Source: Bactericera cockerelli
Taxonomy: Eukaryota; Arthropoda; Insecta; Hemiptera; Triozidae
DNA length: 64,000 nt
Direction of reading: 5' to 3'
NCBI GenBank assembly: GCA_024516035.1
Contig: CM044955.1
Span: forward strand, 39,319,506 to 39,383,505
The notes beneath the pieces are model-generated. The model was not told the origin of the DNA. It did no database searches and saw only the letters and a program-made list of their open reading frames with translations. Positions within the stretch are counted from its first letter, which is position 1, and each line of letters opens with the position of its first letter. The translations under genes and the position numbers were made by a program. This document shows positions 23,290 through 33,986 of this stretch, piece after piece.

Positions 23290-25640
23290 ATTTCATGTTT
23301 ATCCCCAATCTCCATGTATGGATTAATTGATTATTATGTATGGGTATCGGATACCTTTCGGACAACTTACAGTCCTTACACTGTGTCCTAATATCCTGAT
23401 AATGATGGGCTTTGTCTTCAATCTACACGCATGTATGGTATGATTATGATCATTGATTATATAATATTTAGTTCAAAAATAATTCATACAATGATTTTTA
23501 TAACTATAAAATCACTGAAGATAGCTGCCAATTTTACAATCATTGTAATTAGGTACGTGTATATTTAGACTTTATGTTGGTTACACGGTTGTTGATAATT
23601 TTAACTTTACGCTTTGATAGGTCCCCGCCTCTGCTATTCGGCGGAACCACGGATAGATCTGTTCTGTTTTGTTGTGTAGCCTTCAGCAGACACAATGACA
23701 TGACAATTGCTGAGGTCTAATTTCCTTCTCTTCGACAAAATTAGGTCAAAGCCGAGATGAACGACTAAGCTTATAGTTTTGGTTAATAGAGGGGTTGACA
23801 AAATGTATCTCAAGTCGTTTTCCTGTTGCCATATTCGTTGTTGCCAGAATTAAACAAGTTCACTACTGCACTCTACTTTATTTTGTAGGGCCTGATGCTC
23901 GAACAGGTGAGCATCTCCTAGTACTCTACTACTCAAAGTTATCTAATTTGACAAAGTGTGAACTAATTAACTGATATGACTTTTACCTTTATAAATAAAA
24001 GGTAATAATTTCATATTTTTTTTTTCTACATGAACAATCTGTACAACTACATCTACATATTTTTTTTAAATTTGGTTTTATCCATATGTGTGATGATAAT
24101 TTTACATAATGACTAAGTATACATATATTTTTTTTTATCTCAGGACGTTCCAAATCTCTTATAATCACATTCAGTTATTTACTGTCATACCGATAAGTTC
24201 AACGCTGCAGGCCGCTGCTCACATTAAAGTGAGTAATTCACCAATATTTCCTCACGCAGCCTAGGTGGCACCGAAACATCAAGAGTATAAATAAGTACCT
24301 ATACTTGACAGCACTGAACTGTCCATTATTGTCAGATGGGTCGCGAGATATCTGACCCTACCCCCATGTATCTCCAATATCTCCATCACTCACTTCTCAT
24401 CAGCGCGGACCACCAGAGAACTCCTCTCTCATTTACTGAGACTAAACTATGAAAAGGAGTTTACATATTGTGTAATCTATATTTTTCCATGTAAAGAAAT
24501 TAATAGTGATAGAAAGGATGGTATGCTGTGCGTGATAGATGGTAAATGGGAACCTTGGTTCAACGTGTTAGAATACCAATCTTTTTAATACGCTCACAGC
24601 GTTCACTGCCCATGTAGTTCTGTCATGAAGCTAATTTTTGTTTAGAAAAATATCGTGCATTCTTATATTTAGGTTTTTTTTCGGATATAGCTATTTTGTT
24701 TGCTTTCGGGAAGCCAATTTCGGTTTAATTTTATAAGTTCGATAGCAACTTTAGGAGATCTTAATGAGGTTATTTAATTTTCAGTTCAGATTACATAATT
24801 ATAGTTTGTCCGCTTACTTTCCGAAAAAGAGAACATATAATACTAAAGTGCCCATGTTTATTTGAGAACATAAATAAATCATAATACCTACTTAGGTATA
24901 ATCAAATATATGCAATTATGCATTCTTAAAAAGTGTATTATTGCCATGGGAATGGAAATCCAAAAATCGAAATGCACTGCTAGTATATTTCTCAAAGCCA
25001 GTCTGTAACGTGTAACAATTGTAAAATAGTTATATAATCACAAATTATTTGTAGGTAATTTAGAGCCCAGTGGACCATCAGTTTTGTAGGGAATATGAGT
25101 TCCAATCTTAGAGAAGCAGTGAGAGTGTTAACTTGGTATCATACCTAATGAGTTCATTTGGTATAACACTGGGAATAGGGAACCAAAATTCAATCATGAG
25201 ATTATGACGTAATTCAAAAAAGTTATCTGATCCGTGATATTATGTGTTCGAAATTCTGGAATTTTGAACCTCGGAGCGACTTGGAATCTCTATGGTCAGT
25301 ATTCAATAGTCATTCACTAGACTCTAGAGAGGTAACTATTAGTTGTGATTTTCATTTCATAACTTTTGATATTTCTAGTCTGAGCATCTCTGATTTTGTG
25401 TCGGTTTGTCTGTTATTTTAACGAAAATTTGTACACATGTAGTTGTCTGTTAGGTTTTTGAAAGGTTCTAGATTCTATGTATGTATTTACCATTGAGCTC
25501 TTCCAAATACAGCTCATCACCCGCGTCTGTGATTTGAAATTTCACATGACCCCACCACTGCTGTGACTAACAATCCATCATAGGGTTCATTTTAATTATT
25601 TCATTGATAACTGAGGGATCTGTTCTGAACCCGTCTCGCA
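23290..25640. other. Unassigned intergenic stretch
   Basis: No supported gene. A TATAAATA word at about 24284 followed by moderately GC-rich sequence to 24440 is promoter-like but has no linked coding exon. Confidence 0.4.
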
Positions 25641-26233
25641 ATAGAGGGTTGCAACATTCCTAATGCCTCTCTCATGGGGGTGGCAGAGATAAACATACGA
25701 GGGGGGCTGTTATTTCAACCTGAATACACATCTGGCCACAAACTAACGACACATGAATCAGATTACATACTTAGTATTTTTGACGCTGTTTCGAAATTTA
25801 TACAAACTAAATGTTTTCACTGCCTATGTTTCCTGAAGTATTTGAAACATCTGGAATGAAATGAGTACCGGGGTGGAGACACAGCAAACATACATACTGG
25901 TACATCGCAAAACGATAGGTAACATGTGTTGTCCAAGGGCTTGTATAGGGACTAAGAAGTGCTACTTTTAGACTGTCAGCAAACACAGGACACAAGGAGT
26001 TGTTGATAAAAAGCGTCGTATGCTCTACTTGCTGGCGAAGACCTTGGATGAAAAGCATAGGGGCCAGACGTCAGCGAATATTCCTAGCATCCTGTATACA
26101 ATGCTAGGAGTAGCACCTGAAGACAGCTTTACCTCTTTGTTACAATGAAAAATATTCACAGAACAGATAAAGACCGCTGGTTAGCATAAGTGGTATTTCT
26201 CAGTGCGGTGGCGCTGAATTCAGGCCCGAAACC

Positions 26234-26930
26234 ATGTGCGGAACTATTTATTGCACAGATGGATCAAAATCTGCCAACATGACAGGTTGTTCCTTCAGCA
26301 TTGATACCACTGTCAGAGTTGATGAGGTTACCACTGTTAACCCCATCAACTCTGTTTTTTCAAGCGAGTTCAATGCCATTCTCAAGTGCCGCAAATCTCT
26401 GCAAAATCACAGTTCTTGGCAATTATTTATTTTCTCTGACTCCAAAAGTTGCCTTCTTGCTCTCTCAAATATTAACTTTGTAAACCCATTAGTGTATAAA
26501 GTATATGAGACATGGTCTCATCTGGTAAACACCTTACACTCCTGTGGTGTCCGTCTGTCCGTCCCATGGCGGGATTAGAGAAAACGAACGTGCGGATGAA
26601 GCAGCAAAGAACCCAGACAGAGAAGTTCTTTATAGAAATTGTGTACTCCTGAGGATTTGAAACCTCTCATAACTTCAAGACTCACATAGATGCCTGGCAG
26701 AAGCAGTGGTCCGCTATTAGTAACCCCAGCAAATTGAAATCTATCAAACCTACAGTCAAAAAGTAGCTCTCCAGCAACCAAAAAAAGAACCTAGGAAATA
26801 GTAGGTACTTACCCGAATGAGAATGGGCCACACTCCGGTAACCCATAACTATTTGTTCACAAGTTCTGAACCACCAATCTATCAGTGTGGAGACCGTCTA
26901 TGCCAACCATGTCCTGATATGCCCCCGTCA
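26234..26930 (+). pseudogene. Decayed 3' end of a Jockey-like non-LTR retrotransposon (RNase H domain)
   Basis: RNase H motifs appear in order: CTDGSKSANMTGCSF (first acidic residue), SVFSSEFNAILKCRKSL (helix with the second acidic residue), FIFSDSKSCLLALSN (third), then, after a frameshift near 26565, HGGIRENERADEAAKN, the family's terminal HxGIxGNExAD motif. Further on, MGHTPVTHNYLFTSSEPPIY then QCGDRLCQ matches the usual RIGHTRLTHxY..C.CG tail of arthropod Jockey-clade ORF2. Several stops and frame changes show it is dead. Confidence 0.85.
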
Positions 26931-27102
26931 CGATTCCTTCCCCGCCCACCTGCCTGTGATGATAACGTGGACGGTGCCCAGGCCTTTTAAAATACCCTGT
27001 TCTCATCAAATTTTTCACCCAATATAAAACTAGCGAAATCGGCGTGAAAGACTTGAAACACAAGTTAAAAAGGCTTATGAGAGAAAAAAAGTTCTAATGA
27101 AT

Positions 27103-27300
27103 TATGTTTTGGGGTTTCTCAACTATCAGGGTCATATCGAGACAAGGATTTTATCCTCCAGTCGCTGAAAACTTACCCAACTGCTTCCCACATGAACCTC
27201 ATACAGCTTGGGATGGGTTGGAAATAATCAGCATTTTGAGAGTTTGGATTTCAATGATCACCCATCCAAGTCTTAACCTCGCTGAACGTTGCTTAACTTA
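27103..27300 (-). mobile_element. 5S-rRNA-derived SINE (family E), 5'-truncated copy
   Basis: On the minus strand: TTAAGCAACGTTCAGCGAGG, TTAAGACTTGGATGGGTGAT, which is the 3' half of the 5S-like head, then CCAAGCTGTATGAGGTTCAT and a body with GGATAAAATCC and GATATGACCCT. Confidence 0.85.
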
Positions 27301-27732
27301 ACATTAAAATTACAGAATAAAGCCAAATAAAAAGAACTGTGTAATTTTGTCTAGATAAAAGAAATAGTTACCAACTGAAAATAATAACTAAAAAATACAC
27401 AAAAAATTAACATAGAAATGAAGAAAAAAAATCTCACGCACTCTTTTTACTTTGAAAAAAAATCGCGATGTTTGATAGAGACGAGACACATGGATTAACC
27501 GCGCAGAAAAAGAATTGTTTACTGAAATAGTAAACACTGAATGGAGGCGCTCATTCAACTCATTGGTCGGAGATGAATCGAGTATCGAGTTCAGAAACTC
27601 AGATCTCAGATAAACAAACCTTTCTACAATCAATCGATCATTACACAGACACAGAGACAGAGAGTGGTCAGAACAGGATGGGATGGGGATTGGACTTCCC
27701 GGAATTGTTATGTTAGTTCTTTGTGAGATCTA

Positions 27733-28341
27733 CAGCTGAAGGGGTGTCTAGAAGAACAACCTATGTTATTTTTGGTACTTTTCAGGAGAGAGGTTTAAAG
27801 TTGAAATTGCTGTTATTTTATTTCAATTTAGGTTTCTTGCCACATAGGTTGTTATTCCACTCAACCCAAAAAACACAAAGAAAAAAACATGCCAAGAAAC
27901 TTACTTTTCTACTGGGAAGGTAAATTTGTGTAGAATCTCTTGTGACTAGTGTTTACAATTATGCATAGGTAACTAGTGTTTACAATTTAAATAGGTGTCT
28001 CAACAAAATTGTTATGCACCTAAAAATTGACACAATAAAATTAATTAGAATAAACGAAAATAATTTTATTGGCAGACGAAAATAAAACAAACGGCCGTGG
28101 GGTTAGACTATAGCCTTTTGCGCGCACGCACTAACTGAAATTTTTGTCACATAGGTTGTTCTACATCAAAATTTTCATCCCTTCTCCCACTCTTTTTTCC
28201 AAGTTTGACCGACATAAGCCGATTTTTTCCGAATTCTGACAACACTACGCTATGAAAGAGAACACATAGGTTGTTATTCTGCAAAAAAAAAAAAACTCGA
28301 AAAATTAACATAGGTTGTTCTTCTAGACAAGCCTTCAGCTG
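27733..28341. mobile_element. Non-autonomous TIR element, 609 bp, class uncertain
   Basis: Terminal inverted repeats of about 35 bp (27733-27767 and 28308-28341), each beginning CAGCTGAAGG and running through TCTAGAAGAACAACCTATGT, with two mismatches. The inner part of the TIR, ACATAGGTTGTT, recurs at 27843, 28150 and 28264. No clear target duplication was found outside either end. No transposase. Confidence 0.8.
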
Positions 28342-29458
28342 TTGAAGAAATAATTTTAGACAGTTGTCATGGAAAATTTCAAGTGAATTTTGTTTTCCTT
28401 TTTCATGAAATTCCTTATTTCTTGCCATGGTTTTACTCATTAAATATATTTCTTTTTTGACATTATTATAATTAGAAAAGTGTTGAACACTTCAGCAAAC
28501 TCTGGTTATTTTTCAGTCACTAAAATTTATTATTAATAAGTAGAAATTATAAAACGAAACTTGATCAACAAAGGTGCCATCGCCTATGCTATGGCATTTT
28601 CTTCCTCTCAAGCTGAGTGAGGTCAAATTATCAGCAGACCGAGGGATAATAATAATAATAGTTATTCCGTGTCCGTGAGATAGTCGTGTCGACCTTTTCT
28701 TAACCGAGTTCCTCCCCGGTCATGGTTTTGCCAACTTGCTCCCCGGTTAGTTCCTCCGTGATGTCGACTTGCTCCCCATTTACCTGATGATATAAAAGAA
28801 TTAGAAGAGTGTACTTTATCAAAAAATGATACCCAACTAAAGATGATAATGAATAATGTTGAGCAAGATGCTGATGAATGATTTTCAATGGATGGTCGCA
28901 TAATTATACTATCAACTGCCTTCTCTTCAGCTGATTACTGATATTTTCTCTATAAATATCTTTTAACAGAGGCGATATGACCATGTTCAATATGGCTTTC
29001 TACATTTTTTTCATTAAAAACTTTTATATCTTTTGATTGCATTTGCTAAATTCTTCTGGAAGTGAAATTTCTAACCACCGATCACAAATAGCTCCTATCC
29101 TTTCGATTTTTTTGAAATTCTACATCCGTGTTCACGGTCAATTAGAAAAAATACATCACTATCGTAATTCGACTCAACGCCTACAGAACAACTAAAACTC
29201 CAATGGTAATTTATTAAAAGATGATGATGACCTATGCATTCTATGCAATGGTGATAGGTAAGATAGCTGGATGATTTGTAAAATGGCTTAAATAGGTTAA
29301 TCTACCTGTGTTAGTTCTCAGGTACTCGGTGGTTCCAACGGGGAGGAACTCTACATGTTGTCTTTCATGTACCGGGAGGAAATCGGTATCCCTACCTGAG
29401 TAAAAAAATGTCGGGGAGGAACTTGCTATTTGTCCATTTCCGTAACTCGAAAGGGATG

Positions 29459-29758
29459 TTAACACTTTGAGCCCATAAATACCATATTTGACCCTCAGCT
29501 GACATTTCACAAAGGACATGAGTACCATATATGACCCTCACCCAAAATTTCACTGTAAGACTTGTGTACTCTATATGGTATTCACGACCTTTCTTTACTT
29601 GGAAGACATGAGTACTCCCTATGGTATTCGTTTCTATGTGTATCTCATAGGGAACAGGTTCTAGTGGTCCTTGGGAGCAATGTATGAGTGTTGGGTTCTG
29701 AAATTTGTGGTCCCTCGTGCTCACTCGCCGATCCCAGCTCTGGGGCTCAAAGTGTTAA
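29459..29758. mobile_element. piggyBac-type MITE (292 bp) with TTAA target duplication
   Basis: TTAA (29459-29462) then CACTTTGAGCCC; on the right GGGCTCAAAGTG then TTAA (29755-29758). Perfect 12-bp TIR plus TTAA on both sides is the piggyBac signature. The interior carries imperfect repeats of GAGTACCATATATGACC. Confidence 0.85.
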
Positions 29759-29907
29759 GCATATTAAGCTCCACACCTTTCTTCTTAATCTCCCTCTGTT
29801 ATGAATACATTCTATTAGGGGTCGGTTTTCTATTTTCTATTCCAATCCTTTTAAACATTTCGCAGGCCCCTCTACGAGTATCCACAAGATGGTAACTAAT
29901 ATACTGG

Positions 29908-30150
29908 CAGCCTCCGTGGCGTAATGGTTGTGACTACTGCCCGTAGTCCAGAGTTCCCGAGTTCAACTCCCGGCTGGGGCAGACTTTTCGAAGAAAATTC
30001 TGTTCCATCCAAACACGTGAGGCTGCCATTTCCGGCCCTACCCAGGCTGGGTGAGGTTAATGTGGGTAGCTGGTACGATTCCCAGCGAATGGAGGGTAAA
30101 ACCCCCGTCCTGACTATCTATCTCAGTCAGGACGTTAAAATCAAATAGAA
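29908..30150 (+). mobile_element. tRNA-headed SINE (family D) carrying the body of the 5S family
   Basis: Head CCTCCGTGGCGTAATGGTTG, GACTACTGCCCGTAGTCCAG, GAGTTCAACTCCCGG. After it comes CTGGGTGAGGTTAATGTGGG, TAGCTGGTACGATTCCCAGC, GAATGGAGGGTAAAACCCCC and CAGGACGTTAAAATCAAATA, which aligns with the body and tail of the 5S-derived copies at 22.2 kb and 18.8 kb. Confidence 0.85.
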
Positions 30151-30159
30151 TCAACTGGT

Positions 30160-31430
30160 CACAATAGATCTAATTAGGTCGCAGTGTTAATTGTAAGGGT
30201 TTCACTGAAAACCCTGCAACCAGGTCAGATAATAATAACTAATATACTCCACACGACAGATCACAGAACTGACCTTCACCTCTCACTCTCCGACACCTCT
30301 GCTATTCCACGCCGCACCAAGTCCACCACATTTCAAACATAGAAACAATCTTTTCAAATAACAAAACTAGTAAATTAACAATGACATTATACTAGAAACA
30401 AGGATATTCTTTGCTAGTGGGGTAATGATGGGATCTCAAGAAAACCTTGCAGATGACGTGTCATACGCGATGGAACCTCTTAGATCTGCATGAGATGTTG
30501 GTACTGAGGGAAATATTGTGAGAGTACTGAGTTTTCTTCTGATCCGTTTTGGTATTGACGGATAGAAGACCTGTGGATTACCAGACCGACGCCTTGACCA
30601 CTAAGCTACCAGGACACTTCTGCTATGCGTGTTTAATTTGAAAAGAAATGAAGAAATTGGAATTACTTTTTGTTCTCACAGTATTCCACTACTCACGACA
30701 TACATAGGTAACACATGTTGTGGGTGTAGGTAGTGGCTACTAGATAGGTACACTGGGCTTTGGCTGGTAGTCCTGAGGAGAACACTTGACTCCTATCTTG
30801 TTTTTAAGAAGGCCTTGAAATCGTCAGGTAAACGTACCTTAAAGACAGATCAATAATTGAACTAACCTCTCATATTACCTAATTTCCGAAAGCCAAGGGA
30901 ATTTGAATTTGCTTTCGAATGTCATTCATCCAAATCATAAACATACTACCTGCAAGCAGAGTTCAAGGGCCTAGTCTTCCCAGAGACACGAACAAGGACC
31001 TTTCTACTAACACGCAGAATCCACAGAATGTCAAACAGCAAAGCACTCATTATTGGTTTCATCCAACTTACATCATCGGCACAGATTATCTTGCAGTGAT
31101 ATTTCAGAGCCCTTTCCACAATCAATCAAATGCAACGGATTGAAGACAAACTATTGATACGTGACCATGACAGAATCTCAATGCAATTGATGATCATGCG
31201 TTTTGTAATGGACAAATTGGGTCTCAATACTGAAAAAATATATGTATGACACAAATATATCAGACAATAAGTACCTATTGTATGAGTTTGTCCTTTAAGT
31301 GTGAATATATAGGTGTAGTGGTGTACCTATTATTCAAGAAGCTAATATTACCATCTTTATTCTTATCCAACTCTGCAGGTCAAACAAGTAGCAAAACAAG
31401 ATTATCTTTAAATCCAAATTGTCATATTTA
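30160..31430. other. Mostly unassigned; one tRNA-like fragment
   Basis: At about 30560-30625 (minus) TGGTAGCTTAGTGGTCAAGG then GTCGGTCTGGTAATCCACAG resembles a SINE head without a body. No gene is supported. Confidence 0.5.
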
Positions 31431-31434
31431 TGCA

Positions 31435-31640
31435 AACGCACGGTGACCTGGGTTCGATCCTCAGCGGGGCAGGATTTTTTCTGCTCTGTACTTGGGTGTT
31501 CGGGGTCCACTCATACCTCGCGAGGAAAAATGAGAAGCTGCTTTAATGTTAGCAGCGACCAGTGGCGGAATTATAGGACATTAAAGATACGGAAAAGTCC
31601 TATAATTCTGCGCCACTCACTAAAATTGTGATGTAATAAC
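31435..31640 (+). mobile_element. tRNA-derived SINE (family B), 5'-truncated copy
   Basis: CGCACGGTGACCTGGGTTCG, then GGGCAGGATTTTTTCTGCTC and TGTTCGGGGTCCACTCATAC, close to the copy at 22.98 kb. It has a variant 3' part with a TTATAGGAC...GTCCTATAA stem at about 31573-31605. Confidence 0.82.
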
Positions 31641-32139
31641 AGAAAAAGAAACTCATTATTATTAATTATTCATGCAAACAGAATCTTGTAGACGATGCCT
31701 ATACCACAAGATCACTTGCTTTCAAAAGTCCACTCACCAGGGAGGTGCTTACAAGTAAAGCGAAATATCCATACAAGAAGAGAACTAAGTGAACTTCCTA
31801 CATGTCCCGACAACTTCTCAAGAAACCTAGGAGGTCATTATCTCGCATTTGGATCCCACATACCACCTATGGCACTTAAACTGAACTACCTACCTATTAT
31901 TTATTTACGCTCTCAGCCAACTATTATTATTCAACAAGCCGATAGAATAATAGTCCAAATTTCAAGGCCAAAATTTCGTCTAGGAGAATGACTAATAAAG
32001 AATTCTGAACTCTTGTTCTCACAAATGATCATCGGTCCAAATTTGGAGAGGTTTTATATTCTTCACATGAGAGGTATCATGTTTGTACAATAGTAGTTAT
32101 ATCAAAAATGTTTAAATATCACACGACTTTTCTTAACGC

Positions 32140-32300
32140 AATTTTTTGATGTTTTAAAAGATGTCACAAGTCACAATTACTCAAACTTGCTTGACTCAAT
32201 ACGTATATGCCATACCCAGGACTTGAACCTCCGACCTCCAGGTTACGAGCCCAGTCATTCGAGACAGTGCCTCAGTCTCTTGCCTGGTGGAGTAAAGACT
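32140..32300 (-). mobile_element. tRNA-derived SINE (family G), copy 3
   Basis: On the minus strand: GGGCTCGTAACCTGGAGGTC, GGAGGTTCAAGTCCTGGGTA, then TTTGAGTAATTGTGACTTGT, matching the head and body order of the copies at 11.6 and 32.9 kb. Confidence 0.65.
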
Positions 32301-32391
32301 TTGAAATCATTATCGGACAGTATTATTAAGTGTCAATCATTGTTATTGTTACCTGAATAAACAAAAATATAGTGATTATGTTGCGACAAAG

Positions 32392-32441
32392 AATTGAAAA
32401 TTACATGCTGCTTTGTTGTCGCGGCATGTAATTTTCCAATT
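32392..32441. repeat. Imperfect hairpin, 17-18 bp arms
   Basis: AATTGAAAATTACATGC (32392-32408) pairs with GCATGTAATTTTCCAATT (32424-32441) around a 15-bp loop. Confidence 0.65.
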
Positions 32442-32798
32442 GAGTAGTTGGTCATCCTTTAGACATCGTTTATTCGGTTTATTACTTTAGTTATAATCTA
32501 ATTGAGATGCAAACAATCATCCTTCATAAAACCTCAAGACGTGGATTTCGCACAGGAAGTGTGATAGCCAGATAAATGGTAGTGAGATAGCCAGACTGAT
32601 GGGTAGATCGATAATAACGAGGTCTGCGGTTGGAGTTGAATAGCTAACTGATCCACCCAGACTGTAAACACGAAGCAGTAGGACTATCAAATATTATCAA
32701 GTTGATAGTCGCTACAGTAGTTGAGAATGGAAAGTCTGTCCTGTCTCCGTGGCTATCAGGATTTCATGGCGTCCTTTATAGAGGTTGTTTTTTTCTAA

Positions 32799-32830
32799 TT
32801 ATGTTTTATTATATAAATAATAAAACATAA
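32799..32830. repeat. Perfect 14-bp AT-rich hairpin
   Basis: TTATGTTTTATTAT (32799-32812) and its reverse complement (32817-32830) around a 4-bp loop. Possibly chance in AT-rich DNA. Confidence 0.55.
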
Positions 32831-32917
32831 ACTTTATACAGAGATGAAAGTTGAAATGGAACTCCGACATATTTTTACAATTGCACTCAAATACACTTCT
32901 ATTCAAAACCGACCTCA

Positions 32918-33070
32918 GAAGCGTTATCGATAAGGCGGCGGACTTGTAACCTGGAAGTCGGTGGTTCAAGTCCCGGTTTCAGCGTAGATTTAGTTAAGGA
33001 GAGTTTGAGTAGTTGTGATATCACGAAAGTGATTAACACAAATATGATAGCTTAACTCAACTTAACTCCT
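32918..33070 (+). mobile_element. tRNA-derived SINE (family G), copy 2
   Basis: ATCGATAAGGCGGCGGACTT, GTAACCTGGAAGTCGGTGG, TTCAAGTCCCGG form the head; the body has GAGTTTGAGTAGTTGTGATA and ATTAACACAAATATGATAGC. Confidence 0.75.
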
Positions 33071-33860
33071 TCTATTCAAAATATATTAAAGAGCCTCTGG
33101 CAAAAATGAAAGACGAATAACCAAACGTAATATTACTGTGTAAAAAAAAACTCTTTAATTAAGGGATCTTAGTATAAAGTATTTACAAGAAATAATTAAT
33201 TACAAAATCTGATAGTAAACAACGGCATGGCGTTCATATATTCTAAAAGGACAGGGTGTCTCATGAGTCTCATGGTAGAGAAATCATGTTCATAAGAAGT
33301 ATACAAGCTGAAATATTATTCCAACACATTTTTATAATTATTGAACCCAAGACAGTAAAGAAAACACAAAAAAAAACACTCATCAAATTTAAATCATAAA
33401 ACATTAATTGGGTACTTTCAAGTATAACTATAGAAATCGTGTTTTTTTTTTTGTCAAACTCTGATTACAAAGTAGCCATTTATATGTGTACTTGTTTTAT
33501 GAATCCGAGTACTAACACTACTACTTATTATTGATATACAAAATAATATTTGGTTCCGAGAACGGTAGCTTATTGATATATTAGGTTTTTAGTGGGTGGA
33601 AATCCCACACCCCAAATATGGTGTCTTTTAAAGATTTTCCTTCATCATTCAAAAAAATTGAACATTGGCAAAACTACATAAAATTACGAGAATTTATATT
33701 CAATCACACCAATCTAACAAACTCCAGCTATTTCAGCTAGCTACATTCTGATTTTCGTAGCTTTTTATAAATTGATGAAAAATTCATCATCTCATTCTGT
33801 ATTGTCTAATTTTTGGTAGACTAAGGATGACGTCATCAGTGATGTAAGAGTTGTTCTTGT

Positions 33861-33986
33861 TTAGTCTTTGGACTTCTTGGTTTTGCCACCGGCCAGTTTC
33901 TCGTACTTGGTTTTGCTTTGGAACCACAGGAGGAAGGGGATGAGGAGAGGGGGGAGAGTCATGAAAGCAAAGGCAGCCCAGTCACC
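33861..33986 (-). CDS. SSR2: SSR2 coding exon 4 (transmembrane helix and cytosolic tail, stop)
   Basis: Forty-two codons including the TAA stop (33863-33861). It encodes [20 protein letters not shown], then [20 protein letters not shown] and a final D: one transmembrane helix plus a basic tail. The acceptor is TTTTCACAG. Confidence 0.93.
   Translation of the reverse strand, partial: GDWAAFAFMTLPPLLIPFLLWFQSKTKYEKLAGGKTKKSKD

Noticed and set aside
29908..29985. Functional tRNA gene
   Set aside because: The head continues directly into a repeated SINE body, and the acceptor stem is imperfect.
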